Assembly (NCBI GenBank): GCA_002432425.1
Contig: DJEL01000043.1
Coordinates: forward strand, 44,945 to 108,944
Direction of reading: 5' to 3'
Source: Lachnospiraceae bacterium UBA5899
Lineage (GTDB): Bacteria > Bacillota > Clostridia > Lachnospirales > Lachnospiraceae
DNA: 64,000 nucleotides
Under the pieces are notes generated by a model. It had not been told where the DNA came from, searched no databases, and worked only from the letters and a program-made list of their open reading frames with translations. Below, piece after piece: positions 8,194-15,419 of this stretch (its first letter is position 1; every line of letters starts with the position of its first letter). The position numbers were made by a program, and so were the translations under genes.

Positions 8194-8222
8194 AATCTAA
8201 CATCGTATCACTATTTTGTCAA
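8194..8222 (-). promoter_or_regulatory. Consensus promoter of the abiF RNA
   Basis: On the minus strand: TTGACA (8217-8222), exactly 17 bp, TAGATT (8194-8199). Transcription should start around 8187-8190, at the 5' edge of the structured RNA. Confidence 0.8.
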
Positions 8223-8277
8223 TCTTTATTTTAAAAATTAAATACAAAATTATATATCAAATATTTTCTTTCCACTA

Positions 8278-8306
8278 TTGACTTTATATATTATATGACG
8301 TATAGT
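8278..8306 (+). promoter_or_regulatory. Promoter of the padR operon
   Basis: TTGACT (8278-8283), 17-bp spacer, TATAGT (8301-8306). An imperfect dyad follows at about 8315-8342 (GATAT.. to ..ATAATATC), placed where an autorepressing PadR could bind. The rest of 8223-8372 is AT-rich and shows nothing else. Confidence 0.65.
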
Positions 8307-8372
8307 ATTGCAAAAGATATATTATTACAAAATACATAATATCATAGAACTGACAGAAAGGACGGAGGCTGT

Positions 8373-8696
8373 ATGGTTTTTAATACAGGAGCGGCACTGC
8401 TTGATGCTATCGTCCTGGCGGTCGTATCCAGGGAACCGGAGGGAACTTACGGATATAAAATAACGCAGGATGTAAGGCAGGTTTTGGAAGTGTCCGAGTC
8501 CACGCTTTACCCGGTGCTCAGGCGGCTGCAAAAGGATGAAATGCTGTTTGTGTACGACAGGGAATGCGCCGGCAGAAACAGAAGATATTACCAGATTATG
8601 CCCACCGGGCAGGAAATGCTTAGGGAATACGTGCGAGAGTGGAAAATCTATTCTGAAAAGATATCCGGTATTTTCGAAGGAGGAAGCAGGCAATGA
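8373..8696 (+). CDS. PadR-family transcriptional regulator
   Basis: A 107-residue winged-helix protein: LDAIVLAVVSREPEGTYGYKITQ, ESTLYPVLRRLQKDEML and RRYYQIMPTGQEML are the recurrent PadR N-terminal domain signature. GGAGG lies 6 bp before the ATG. It overlaps the next gene by 4 bp (ATGA), so translation is coupled. PadR proteins next to DUF1700 and DUF4097 genes usually repress their own operon and respond to envelope or drug stress. That role is inferred from neighbours. Confidence 0.92.
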   Translation: MVFNTGAALLDAIVLAVVSREPEGTYGYKITQDVRQVLEVSESTLYPVLRRLQKDEMLFVYDRECAGRNRRYYQIMPTGQEMLREYVREWKIYSEKISGIFEGGSRQ

Positions 8697-9277
8697 ACAA
8701 AGAGAGCTTTATGCAGGAGTTAGCGAGGCTGCTGGGGGACATTTCCCCACAGGAAAGGCAGGAAGCGCTGAACTTTTATGAAGAATATTTTCACGATGCA
8801 GGACCGGAAAAAGAACAGGAAGTGCTGAAAGAATTAGGAAGTCCCATGCAGGTGGCTGCCAAAATAAAAGAAGGGCTGGATGTTACGGAGGAACCGCCGA
8901 AAAAGCATTCTGTGTGGAAGACCATCGGACTCGTGTTTCTTATTATATGTGCATCCCCGCTTCTGCTTGCATTTGCCAGTGTGATTTTATCGCTGCTGAT
9001 TGCCTGGTTTTCGGTGCTGATTTCCTTGATAGCGGCATTCGGTGCAGCCGCCCTGACCTGTATGCTTTGCGGCATTGCTTTCGTGGTGATGGGATTTACC
9101 TGCATGTTTTCGTTCCCGTATGTGTGCCTGATTATGGCGGGCAGCGGACTTATCTGTGCGGGGACAGGCATACTGTTTATGATGCTTACGGTGTGGATGT
9201 GTGCATACGCCCTGCCGGGATGCTGCAGGGGAATTGCCTGTTTATGGAAAAAAATCTTCGGAAAGAAGCAGGCATGA
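8693..9277 (+). CDS. DUF1700 (HAAS-domain) membrane protein
   Basis: A 194-residue protein. The N-terminal 70 residues (MNKESFMQELARLLGDISPQERQEALNFYEEYF, then VLKELGSPMQVAAKIK) form the helical HAAS/DUF1700 module; the remainder is three to four hydrophobic helices. The start overlaps the padR stop. Family members pair with PadR regulators and are thought to transmit membrane signals. The last helix-rich part ends in a lysine-rich tail. Confidence 0.88.
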   Translation: MNKESFMQELARLLGDISPQERQEALNFYEEYFHDAGPEKEQEVLKELGSPMQVAAKIKEGLDVTEEPPKKHSVWKTIGLVFLIICASPLLLAFASVILSLLIAWFSVLISLIAAFGAAALTCMLCGIAFVVMGFTCMFSFPYVCLIMAGSGLICAGTGILFMMLTVWMCAYALPGCCRGIACLWKKIFGKKQA

Positions 9278-9370
9278 AAAACTGGATAAAAAGAAAGTTC
9301 TAAAAAGCAGAAAGCACACTAAAAAACGCAAGAGAAATGTTATTGATATGGATAAGAAAAGAGGGAAATT

Positions 9371-10324
9371 ATGAGAAAATTTATGAAAGTAAGCGCCATT
9401 ACGGCGGGCATTATGATATTTTTAGGAATCGGTCTTTTTACCGTGGGCGGCTGCGGAGGCGGCTTCAGCGAGAACGTACAGAAGATTGTGAACGGTGATT
9501 TTAATTTTACGGATGAAGATTTGAAGAACATCATCGGAAACTATGTTTCTTCAAACGACAGTCTGGAAATTACGGTAATTGAAGAAGATAAATATCTGCC
9601 GGACTTCCCGGTTGTTACGGATACGGAAAGCTATGAAAGAGATTTTGATACGGCAGAATTTAACAGCATGGTGCTGCAGCTTGGCGGATGTGAGGTGAAA
9701 ATACTTCCTTCCGATGATGAAAATGTACATATCAAGGCACAAAAAGTAAAGAAAATCCAGACGGGAGTAAAGGACAATAACCTTTACCTTACCTGCACCG
9801 ACCGAAATGGTTTTACTCCGGGAAAAGGGACTAAGATTACCATACAGATACCGGAGGGATTCAGCTATGACACGGTGGATATTGACTTAGGAGCGGGAGA
9901 TTTTTCCATAGAGAGCCTGACGGTAAAAAATGTAACGATTGATATCGGAGCGGGAAGATTGCAGATAGAAAAGCTTGTCTGTACGGAAGATGCAAAATGC
10001 GACATCGGTGCCGGACAGATGTTGTTAAACGATGCGCAGATTGGAGGCAGCTTTGCCGGAGATATCGGAGCAGGGGAAATGCGGCTGACCGGAAACATAC
10101 AGGGAAATGCAGAGGTTTCCTGTGCAATGGGAAATACGGAAATGACGTTTATCGGAAGCACGATGGAAGAGCACAACTATGAAGTGAGCTGTTCCGCGGG
10201 CAATATTGATATAGGAAACCGCTCCTTTGCCGGACTTGCCACGGAAAGTGACATTGACAACGGAGCGGCGAACACCTACAAGCTGGAATGTGCCATGGGC
10301 AACATTACCGTGAAATTCCAATAA
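9371..10324 (+). CDS. DUF4097 beta-repeat surface protein
   Basis: A 317-residue protein with one N-terminal membrane segment (about residues 8-28, ending GGCGGG) and an outer region of repeated beta-strand units: DTVDIDLGAGDFSIESL, VTIDIGAGRLQIEKL and CDIGAGQMLLNDA recur about every 20 residues, the DUF4097 beta-solenoid pattern. The GGC could be a weak lipobox. GAGGG precedes the ATG. It is the third gene of the padR-DUF1700 set, 93 bp downstream. Function unknown; probably anchored outside the membrane as a structural or sensing protein. Confidence 0.82.
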   Translation: MRKFMKVSAITAGIMIFLGIGLFTVGGCGGGFSENVQKIVNGDFNFTDEDLKNIIGNYVSSNDSLEITVIEEDKYLPDFPVVTDTESYERDFDTAEFNSMVLQLGGCEVKILPSDDENVHIKAQKVKKIQTGVKDNNLYLTCTDRNGFTPGKGTKITIQIPEGFSYDTVDIDLGAGDFSIESLTVKNVTIDIGAGRLQIEKLVCTEDAKCDIGAGQMLLNDAQIGGSFAGDIGAGEMRLTGNIQGNAEVSCAMGNTEMTFIGSTMEEHNYEVSCSAGNIDIGNRSFAGLATESDIDNGAANTYKLECAMGNITVKFQ

Positions 10325-10347
10325 ACGAAAAATAAGAAGATTTTAGC

Positions 10348-10998
10348 TTATTCTAAAACCAATAAAAGAGCCATCTTGAAACGGCCGTTTGCAGTGACAC
10401 TGTGAAGGCCGTTTTTTTCAAAACGGAAACATTCGCCGGCATGGAGTTCATAGTCCTTGCCTTCGTAACCGATGGTAGCATTTCCTTCCAGGGCAAAAAC
10501 AATGGCATTGCCGGGAGCGCGGTGCGGGGTGAGACCGGTGCCCTCATCAAAAGCCATCAGCACATATTTCATGGTAGGGTTGCTTACCACATCCATGTTG
10601 GCAATGCTGCCTTCTTCATAGGAAATCAAATCCTTTAATGCAAATACTTCGTTTGTCTTTACGATATTGTTCATAACGTTCTCCTTTTCTAAAATAATTT
10701 CGGTGTAAACAAGACCTTCCTCCGTTTCCATACCGCAAAGTGTGCCGGCGGAAACCACAAGAGCCCGGTCAGGGGATAAGGTTACTTTTTCGGGGGTGTT
10801 TCCCAAAAGAAAAGTACCGCTGCCGGAAGCTCCCACATACATGGTCACTCTGTCATAGCTTTCCTGACTGATGGAGGTATGTTCCCCCAGTGAAAAATAA
10901 GTGACTTTTGTTTTTTCTCCCAATCCGGAGTCCCGGGAAACGGTCATGCCCTTTCGTATGGGGCGGAGACCTTCAATGGTAAACGGCTGTTGTAACAT
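10348..10998 (-). CDS. Double-cupin domain protein
   Basis: A 216-residue soluble protein with two cupin barrels. The second, from about residue 125, has the metal-site pattern TPHRAPGNAIVFALEGNATIGYEGKDYELHAGE (H...E...) and ends with NGLHSVTA. The first (about 30-110) is more divergent and lacks a clear histidine cluster. Bicupins of this sort act as small-molecule sensors, isomerases or dioxygenases; the substrate cannot be told. AGGAAGG lies ahead of the ATG. It is transcribed away from the MATE exporter from an overlapping divergent promoter. Confidence 0.78.
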   Translation of the reverse strand: MLQQPFTIEGLRPIRKGMTVSRDSGLGEKTKVTYFSLGEHTSISQESYDRVTMYVGASGSGTFLLGNTPEKVTLSPDRALVVSAGTLCGMETEEGLVYTEIILEKENVMNNIVKTNEVFALKDLISYEEGSIANMDVVSNPTMKYVLMAFDEGTGLTPHRAPGNAIVFALEGNATIGYEGKDYELHAGECFRFEKNGLHSVTANGRFKMALLLVLE

Positions 10999-11025
10999 AA
11001 TGTACCTTCCTTCTTTCTTTTTCCT

Positions 11026-11085
11026 ACTATATAGGAGTATGGTCCAAAAAGCAAGCTTGCATTCTCACAAGAAAAATGATAGGAT
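11026..11085. promoter_or_regulatory. Back-to-back promoters of cupin and MATE genes
   Basis: Minus strand: TTGCTT (11049-11054), 17 bp, TATAGT (11026-11031). Plus strand: TTGCAT (11057-11062), 17 bp, TAGGAT (11080-11085). The two -35 elements sit within or at the edge of the perfect palindrome GCAAGCTTGC (11051-11060), so one bound protein could affect both directions. Confidence 0.62.
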
Positions 11086-11115
11086 AAAAAACTGCGGATA
11101 TAAGGAGAGAAAATA

Positions 11116-12450
11116 ATGGAACAGACCTTTATGAAAGAGAAAAAAATATTACCTCTGGTATTATCCATGTCCATGCCAATGGTGCTTTCCATGCTGGTAA
11201 ACGCCCTGTATAACATTGTGGACAGCTATTTTGTGGCAAAAATCAGTGATGAAGCCATGACGGCATTGTCCCTGGTCTATCCGCTGCAGCTTCTGGAAAC
11301 AGCGGTGGCGGTAGGATTTGGTGTGGGTATCAATGCCATTGCTGCTTTTTATCTGGGAGCAAAGGACGACAGAAAAGCCAACGATTCCGTATCGGTAGGA
11401 CTGGTCTTAAGCTTTGTGCACGGCATTTTGCTGATGGCATTCAATCTTCTGTTTGCACCCATGTTCCTGTGCATGTTCAGTAAGGATAACATGGTAATTG
11501 AATATGGGCTGACTTATTCTTACGTGGTATTTGCTTTTACGGTTCCTTTTACCATAGCCATTACCTATGAGAAAATTTTCCAGGCAGAAGGTCAGATGAA
11601 AGTTTCCATGTTCAGTATGATTTGCGGCTGTGTTGCCAACGTGATTTTGGACCCGCTTATGATTTTCGGCATCGGACCCTTCCCGAAAATGGGAATAGCC
11701 GGAGCAGCGCTGGCTACAGGTATCGGTCAGATTATTCCGCTTATCATATACCTGCTTCTGTATTTTAAATTAAAACTGCCGCTTAAGGTGCAGTTTCGTA
11801 AAGAAATGTTTGACAAAGACCTGTGTCTGCGCATTTATGGCGTCGGAGTACCGGCAACCTTGAATATGGCGCTTCCTTCCTTTATGATTACCGCCTTAAA
11901 CGGTATTCTGTCCACATACGGCGATGTTTACGTGCTGGTGCTTGGCATTTACTACAAACTGCAGACATTTATTTACCTTACCGCAAACGGTATGGTGCAG
12001 GGCATCCGTCCCATTATCGGTTACAATTACGGAGCGGGCGAGTACGGCAGAGTGAAAAAAACATTCTTTACCTCCCTGCGGCTGATAGCCGGAATTATGC
12101 TGGCGGGCATGATTATCTGTCTGGTATTCTGCGGACAGCTTATGGGCATTTTTACCACCAGTGCGGAAACGATTGCCGCCGGAAAAACCGCCATTCGCAT
12201 TATCAGTATGGGCTTTGTGGTTTCTTCGGTGTCCGTGACTGTAAGCGGTACGCTGGAAGGACTGGGAAAGGGCAGTATGTCCCTTGTCATTTCCCTGCTG
12301 CGGTATCTGGTTGCCATTATTCCGGCAGCTTACGTGTTCGGAAAGCTGCTTGGGGCGGACGGTATCTGGAACTGCTTCTGGTTTGCGGAAACAACCGCCG
12401 CTATTGTGGCATGGATTTTATATAAAAAAGAAGAAAAAAAGATGAAATGA
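11116..12450 (+). CDS. MATE-family multidrug exporter
   Basis: A 444-residue protein with twelve hydrophobic segments in two homologous halves. The N-terminus LPLVLSMSMPMVLSMLVNALYNIVDSYFVAK is the typical MATE opening (P..ls.l...lynivD..fv). YEKIFQAEGQMKVSM and DPLMIFGIGPFPKMGIAGAALATGIGQ are also family marks. It should extrude cationic drugs or metabolites using Na+ or H+. AAGGAGAG precedes the ATG. It converges with the pyridoxamine kinase gene. Confidence 0.92.
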   Translation: MEQTFMKEKKILPLVLSMSMPMVLSMLVNALYNIVDSYFVAKISDEAMTALSLVYPLQLLETAVAVGFGVGINAIAAFYLGAKDDRKANDSVSVGLVLSFVHGILLMAFNLLFAPMFLCMFSKDNMVIEYGLTYSYVVFAFTVPFTIAITYEKIFQAEGQMKVSMFSMICGCVANVILDPLMIFGIGPFPKMGIAGAALATGIGQIIPLIIYLLLYFKLKLPLKVQFRKEMFDKDLCLRIYGVGVPATLNMALPSFMITALNGILSTYGDVYVLVLGIYYKLQTFIYLTANGMVQGIRPIIGYNYGAGEYGRVKKTFFTSLRLIAGIMLAGMIICLVFCGQLMGIFTTSAETIAAGKTAIRIISMGFVVSSVSVTVSGTLEGLGKGSMSLVISLLRYLVAIIPAAYVFGKLLGADGIWNCFWFAETTAAIVAWILYKKEEKKMK

Positions 12451-12454
12451 ATAT

Positions 12455-13327
12455 CTAAAGAGTACTTCCGGAAGGATACGACAGGTCCTGCAACAGGGGA
12501 AGATACTGCTCCAGACACACACCTTCCACGATAGGAATATTTAAGACGGCTGAGCCCTCCGTACAGATGCGGACGAACTCGGCTGCTTTTTTTACGGAGT
12601 CGGTAAAAGGAATACCTTTCACAGCATCAGCGGAAAGGATGGCGGCAAAAATGTCGCCGGTGCCGGGACGGGACGGACCGCCGGCAGGAGAAAAAAGAAG
12701 CTTGCCGCTGTCGGAAACAGATACATAATTGCCGAAGAAGTTTCCTATTTTAATGCCGGTGATGACAACCTTGCCGATGCCCATGCTGTGCAGTTTCGCT
12801 GCCATGCCGGACAGCAACGATAAAAGAGGTTGCAGATTATTTTTAGTAAGCAGCTCCTCCGGGTATGCGGTGCCGGTCAGAAAGCAGGCTTCCGTCAGGT
12901 TGGGTGTGAGGATGTCTGCAAGGGAGCAAAGACCGGTGAGAGCCTTCTGATAGGAAGGCGTAACGGAAGAATAAGCCTTTCCGTGGTCGCCCATAACCGG
13001 GTCAAGCAGGATGCAGGTTCCGTAGGTTTCTTTCTGTTGTTTGAAAAAGCCGGAAAGCGCGGGGATAAGCGCTTCATTTCCCAAAAAGCCGCAGGAAATG
13101 CCGTCAAAAGAAAGGGAAAGCCGTTCCCAGACCGAAAGGTAAGAGGACATTTCCGGGGTAAAATCCGTATAATGCCATTCCGGAAAAGCCATATGATTGG
13201 AGAATATGCCGGTGGGCACGGGACATGCCTGCACGCCCATAACACTGATAATGGGAATAGCCACTGCAAGAGAGCAGTGGCCAAATCCGGTTAAATCATT
13301 GATTACAGCAAGTTTTGGAAGCTTCAT
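12455..13327 (-). CDS. pdxK: Pyridoxamine/pyridoxal kinase
   Basis: A 290-residue ribokinase-fold enzyme that phosphorylates vitamin B6 vitamers. Marks: VINDLTGFGHCSLAVAIPIISVMGVQACPVPTGIFSNH at the N-terminus, LLDPVMGDHGKAY, ILTPNLTEACFLTG, and the anion-hole/base motif GPSRPGTGDIFAA near residue 225. This is the pattern of the PdxK/PdxY family as found in Clostridia. The gene directly downstream of the ECF component on the same strand suggests import coupled to trapping by phosphorylation. The symbol is the generic family name; pdxY would be equally defensible. Confidence 0.9.
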   Translation of the reverse strand: MKLPKLAVINDLTGFGHCSLAVAIPIISVMGVQACPVPTGIFSNHMAFPEWHYTDFTPEMSSYLSVWERLSLSFDGISCGFLGNEALIPALSGFFKQQKETYGTCILLDPVMGDHGKAYSSVTPSYQKALTGLCSLADILTPNLTEACFLTGTAYPEELLTKNNLQPLLSLLSGMAAKLHSMGIGKVVITGIKIGNFFGNYVSVSDSGKLLFSPAGGPSRPGTGDIFAAILSADAVKGIPFTDSVKKAAEFVRICTEGSAVLNIPIVEGVCLEQYLPLLQDLSYPSGSTL

Positions 13328-13362
13328 GAAAACGTCATCCTTTCCCTAAACTGGAAACTTTT

Positions 13363-14157
13363 TTACTTTACATTCGCCAGAAGACCTGCTTTTTTCAGTG
13401 CGGGACGCAGAGCCAGATAGAAAATGGAAGAGCAGATAACGGCAACTACCGCGTTGACGGAAGTGGTAATCTGGGCAATTTTCAGTAAATTTTTGGTCAG
13501 GTCCTGAGGAACCCCTAAGAGGTAAGTCTTATACAGGTAACCAACCAGCGGGTCGGCAACGACGTTGAATGCCATACCGCAAATGGAAGCAAATACCGTA
13601 ACACCAACGATTTTGCCCTTGCTGGTGCACTTGGAAAGATGGAAAATCTGATGGGCAACCAGACCGACAATAAGACCGATGCAGAACTTTAAGATAAAAG
13701 TCTTGGGAGCACTGGTTACATAAATGGTGGTAAGGTCGCCTATGGTCATGCCGACCGCACCGGCAAGTCCGCCCCAGAAGCCGCCTAATAAAAGAGCAGC
13801 CAGAACGCAGAATACATTTCCTAAATGAAATGCGGTGCTGGAGGTACCTACGGGAATATCAATCTTAAAGAAAGCGAAGCCGATGTAGCAGAGAGCGGCA
13901 AGCAGACCCGCCTGTGTTACACGGAGCAGCTTTTCCTTACGGGAAAGTTCTTCTTTTTTGCCAAAGAGCCGGTACAGTCCGGCAACGGTTAAAATCACGC
14001 CGATAAAGGCAAGCAGCAGAGAGTATACGTAATATCTGCCGGTGGTTGTATTTAAGAAGTCCTCCAGTTCAGGCTGGAAAAAGTGAACGGAGAGAACGAT
14101 GTCCGCAATCAGAAGCAGGGCACCCACAATCAGTAAAACGGGATTTTTCTTTTTCAT
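13363..14157 (-). CDS. ECF transporter substrate-binding (S) component, likely vitamin B6
   Basis: A 264-residue membrane protein. The N-terminal two helices are followed by the S-component core from about 85: TQAGLLAALCYIGFAFFKIDIPV, FHLGNVFCVLAALLLGGFWGGLAGAVGMTIGDL and KFCIGLIVGLVAHQI. S components dock to a shared EcfAAT module (not in this window). Adjacency to pyridoxamine kinase points to pyridoxine or relatives (PdxU2-like), an inference. I placed the start at ATG 14157, which has AGAAAGGA 10 bases upstream; an in-frame ATG at 14196 lies inside a palindrome and has no ribosome site. The promoter may use TATAAT near 14227-14232. Confidence 0.8.
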   Translation of the reverse strand: MKKKNPVLLIVGALLLIADIVLSVHFFQPELEDFLNTTTGRYYVYSLLLAFIGVILTVAGLYRLFGKKEELSRKEKLLRVTQAGLLAALCYIGFAFFKIDIPVGTSSTAFHLGNVFCVLAALLLGGFWGGLAGAVGMTIGDLTTIYVTSAPKTFILKFCIGLIVGLVAHQIFHLSKCTSKGKIVGVTVFASICGMAFNVVADPLVGYLYKTYLLGVPQDLTKNLLKIAQITTSVNAVVAVICSSIFYLALRPALKKAGLLANVK

Positions 14158-14177
14158 AATAATACATTCCTTTCTCT

Positions 14178-14196
14178 GTGAAAAATAATTTTTCAC
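14178..14196. promoter_or_regulatory. 19-bp perfect palindrome before the ECF S-component gene
   Basis: GTGAAAAAT-A-ATTTTTCAC is a perfect 9-bp inverted repeat directly upstream of the ribosome site of the S-component gene. It could be an operator or a short mRNA hairpin that limits initiation. Confidence 0.5.
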
Positions 14197-14337
14197 GTTT
14201 CTTCATAAGAATTTGTTTTTATTCATTATAGCCGTTCTTGGCATTTGAAAAAGTACCACTTTGTGTTTTTTTTATATAACCAGTTTCGGAACCGGCAGGG
14301 AGAACTCCGTTCTTGCAAAAATCGCAATATTTTGTAA

Positions 14338-14367
14338 TTGACGAAACCGTGACAAAAGGGATATAAT
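14338..14367 (+). promoter_or_regulatory. Promoter of the zinc-ribbon membrane gene
   Basis: TTGACG (14338-14343), 18 bp, TATAAT (14362-14367). The gene also has a strong AAGGAGGG ribosome site, so high expression is expected. Confidence 0.7.
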
Positions 14368-14422
14368 GTTTTTGTATCGCATGGATACTATTATGTACAT
14401 AACTAAGGAGGGTTTTTAAACT

Positions 14423-15034
14423 ATGGAAAAAGGAAAGTTAGGCATCAGATTATCCGTTTACGCAGTACTGGCATTTATTTTAGCTGCATTCGGTCTGCAC
14501 CTCGGAATTATCGGTCTTCTTGCAGTAGTTCTGATTGCAGAAAAGGATGAATGGGCAAGCAGACAGGTTCTGCAGGCACTTATGCTCTGCTTACTGCCTT
14601 CTATGATAGGCGCTGTATTTGATGTTTTAGGTTTCATGAACTGGTTCGGATGGGGAAGCTACGGATCCGCTGTTTACACCATTTCTTCTATCTGGAGCAG
14701 ATTTAATTCCGTAATCAACTGGCTGGTAAACATCGCCGTATATGTATTTGTACTGATTGGTATTCTCAATGTTTCCAAGGGCAAAGAAGCAGGTATTCCT
14801 GTATTCGCAAACTTCGCTAACTGGGCATACGGCAAGGTAGCAGTAAAGGTTCAGCCCGCATATCAGCAGCCTGTATACCAGCAGCCCGTAGCTCCTCAGG
14901 CACCTGTTCAGGCAGCAGCTCCTGCTCCCCAGGCACCCGCACAGGCAGCTAACGCAGATGTATGTGCAAACTGCGGCGCACCTCTTAACGGCGGTGCATT
15001 CTGCACAAAGTGTGGCACACCTGCAGCAAAATAA
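14423..15034 (+). CDS. Membrane protein with C-terminal zinc ribbon
   Basis: A 203-residue protein. Three to four hydrophobic helices fill residues 8-118 (LGIRLSVYAVLAFILAAFGLH, WASRQVLQALMLCLLP, INWLVNIAVYVFVLIGIL), similar to DUF4870-like small membrane proteins. A proline/alanine/glutamine-rich linker (QQPVYQQPV..., about 140-175) leads to a zinc ribbon CANCGAPLNGGAFCTKCG with four cysteines. Codons are biased toward those of highly expressed genes. Function unknown. Confidence 0.72.
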   Translation: MEKGKLGIRLSVYAVLAFILAAFGLHLGIIGLLAVVLIAEKDEWASRQVLQALMLCLLPSMIGAVFDVLGFMNWFGWGSYGSAVYTISSIWSRFNSVINWLVNIAVYVFVLIGILNVSKGKEAGIPVFANFANWAYGKVAVKVQPAYQQPVYQQPVAPQAPVQAAAPAPQAPAQAANADVCANCGAPLNGGAFCTKCGTPAAK

Positions 15035-15084
15035 ACCTGAATTATAACGATGTTTATAAAAATTTATAAAAAGAAAAAGGTATT

Positions 15085-15371
15085 GACAAAAAGGAGTACG
15101 CATTACCCCTTGGCAGAGAGGATGACCCGGGAAACCGGCTGAAAGGTCATCTGAAGGAAGGAATGCGGAAGGTAGTTTTGGAACCGGAAGACTGAACCGA
15201 CCACCGTAGCGGAAAGGTGCAGCGGCCACAGTAAGTTTTCACGATTTGTCCCCGTTACCGGACAAGACTTTATGAGAAGTCACAGAGGTCTTATCCGCGA
15301 GGATACGGCAGACAAAGGTGGTACCGCGATATTCGCCCTTTGCTTACAGAAGTAGGCAGAGGGCGTTTTTT
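15085..15371 (+). promoter_or_regulatory. T-box riboswitch of valS
   Basis: The conserved T-box AAGGTGGTACCGCG is at 15315-15328, followed by a terminator hairpin CGCCCT...AGGGCG (15334-15365) and a U tract. Upstream is a long folded leader with AGTACG near the 5' end, a stem I base CGCATT (15099-15104)/AATGCG (15162-15167), AGAGAG, and CTGAAAGG. Uncharged tRNA pairs with the T-box bulge and favours antitermination, turning on valS. The specifier triplet should be a valine codon; GUC at 15146 and GUA at 15172 are candidates but I could not place the specifier loop securely. TTGACA at 15083 has no matching -10, so the promoter is unresolved. Confidence 0.93.
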
Positions 15372-15419
15372 AATGCACAAAATAAAAATATAAAGTAGAA
15401 AGAAAGGCATGAAAACAGT

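Noticed and set aside
8914..9303. 129-codon open frame overlapping the DUF1700 gene
   Set aside because: Out-of-frame shadow of the DUF1700 gene with no ribosome site or family motif.
15083..15111. TTGACA as a -35 for the T-box leader
   Set aside because: No -10-like sequence at 16-18 bp (CCCCTT lies there).
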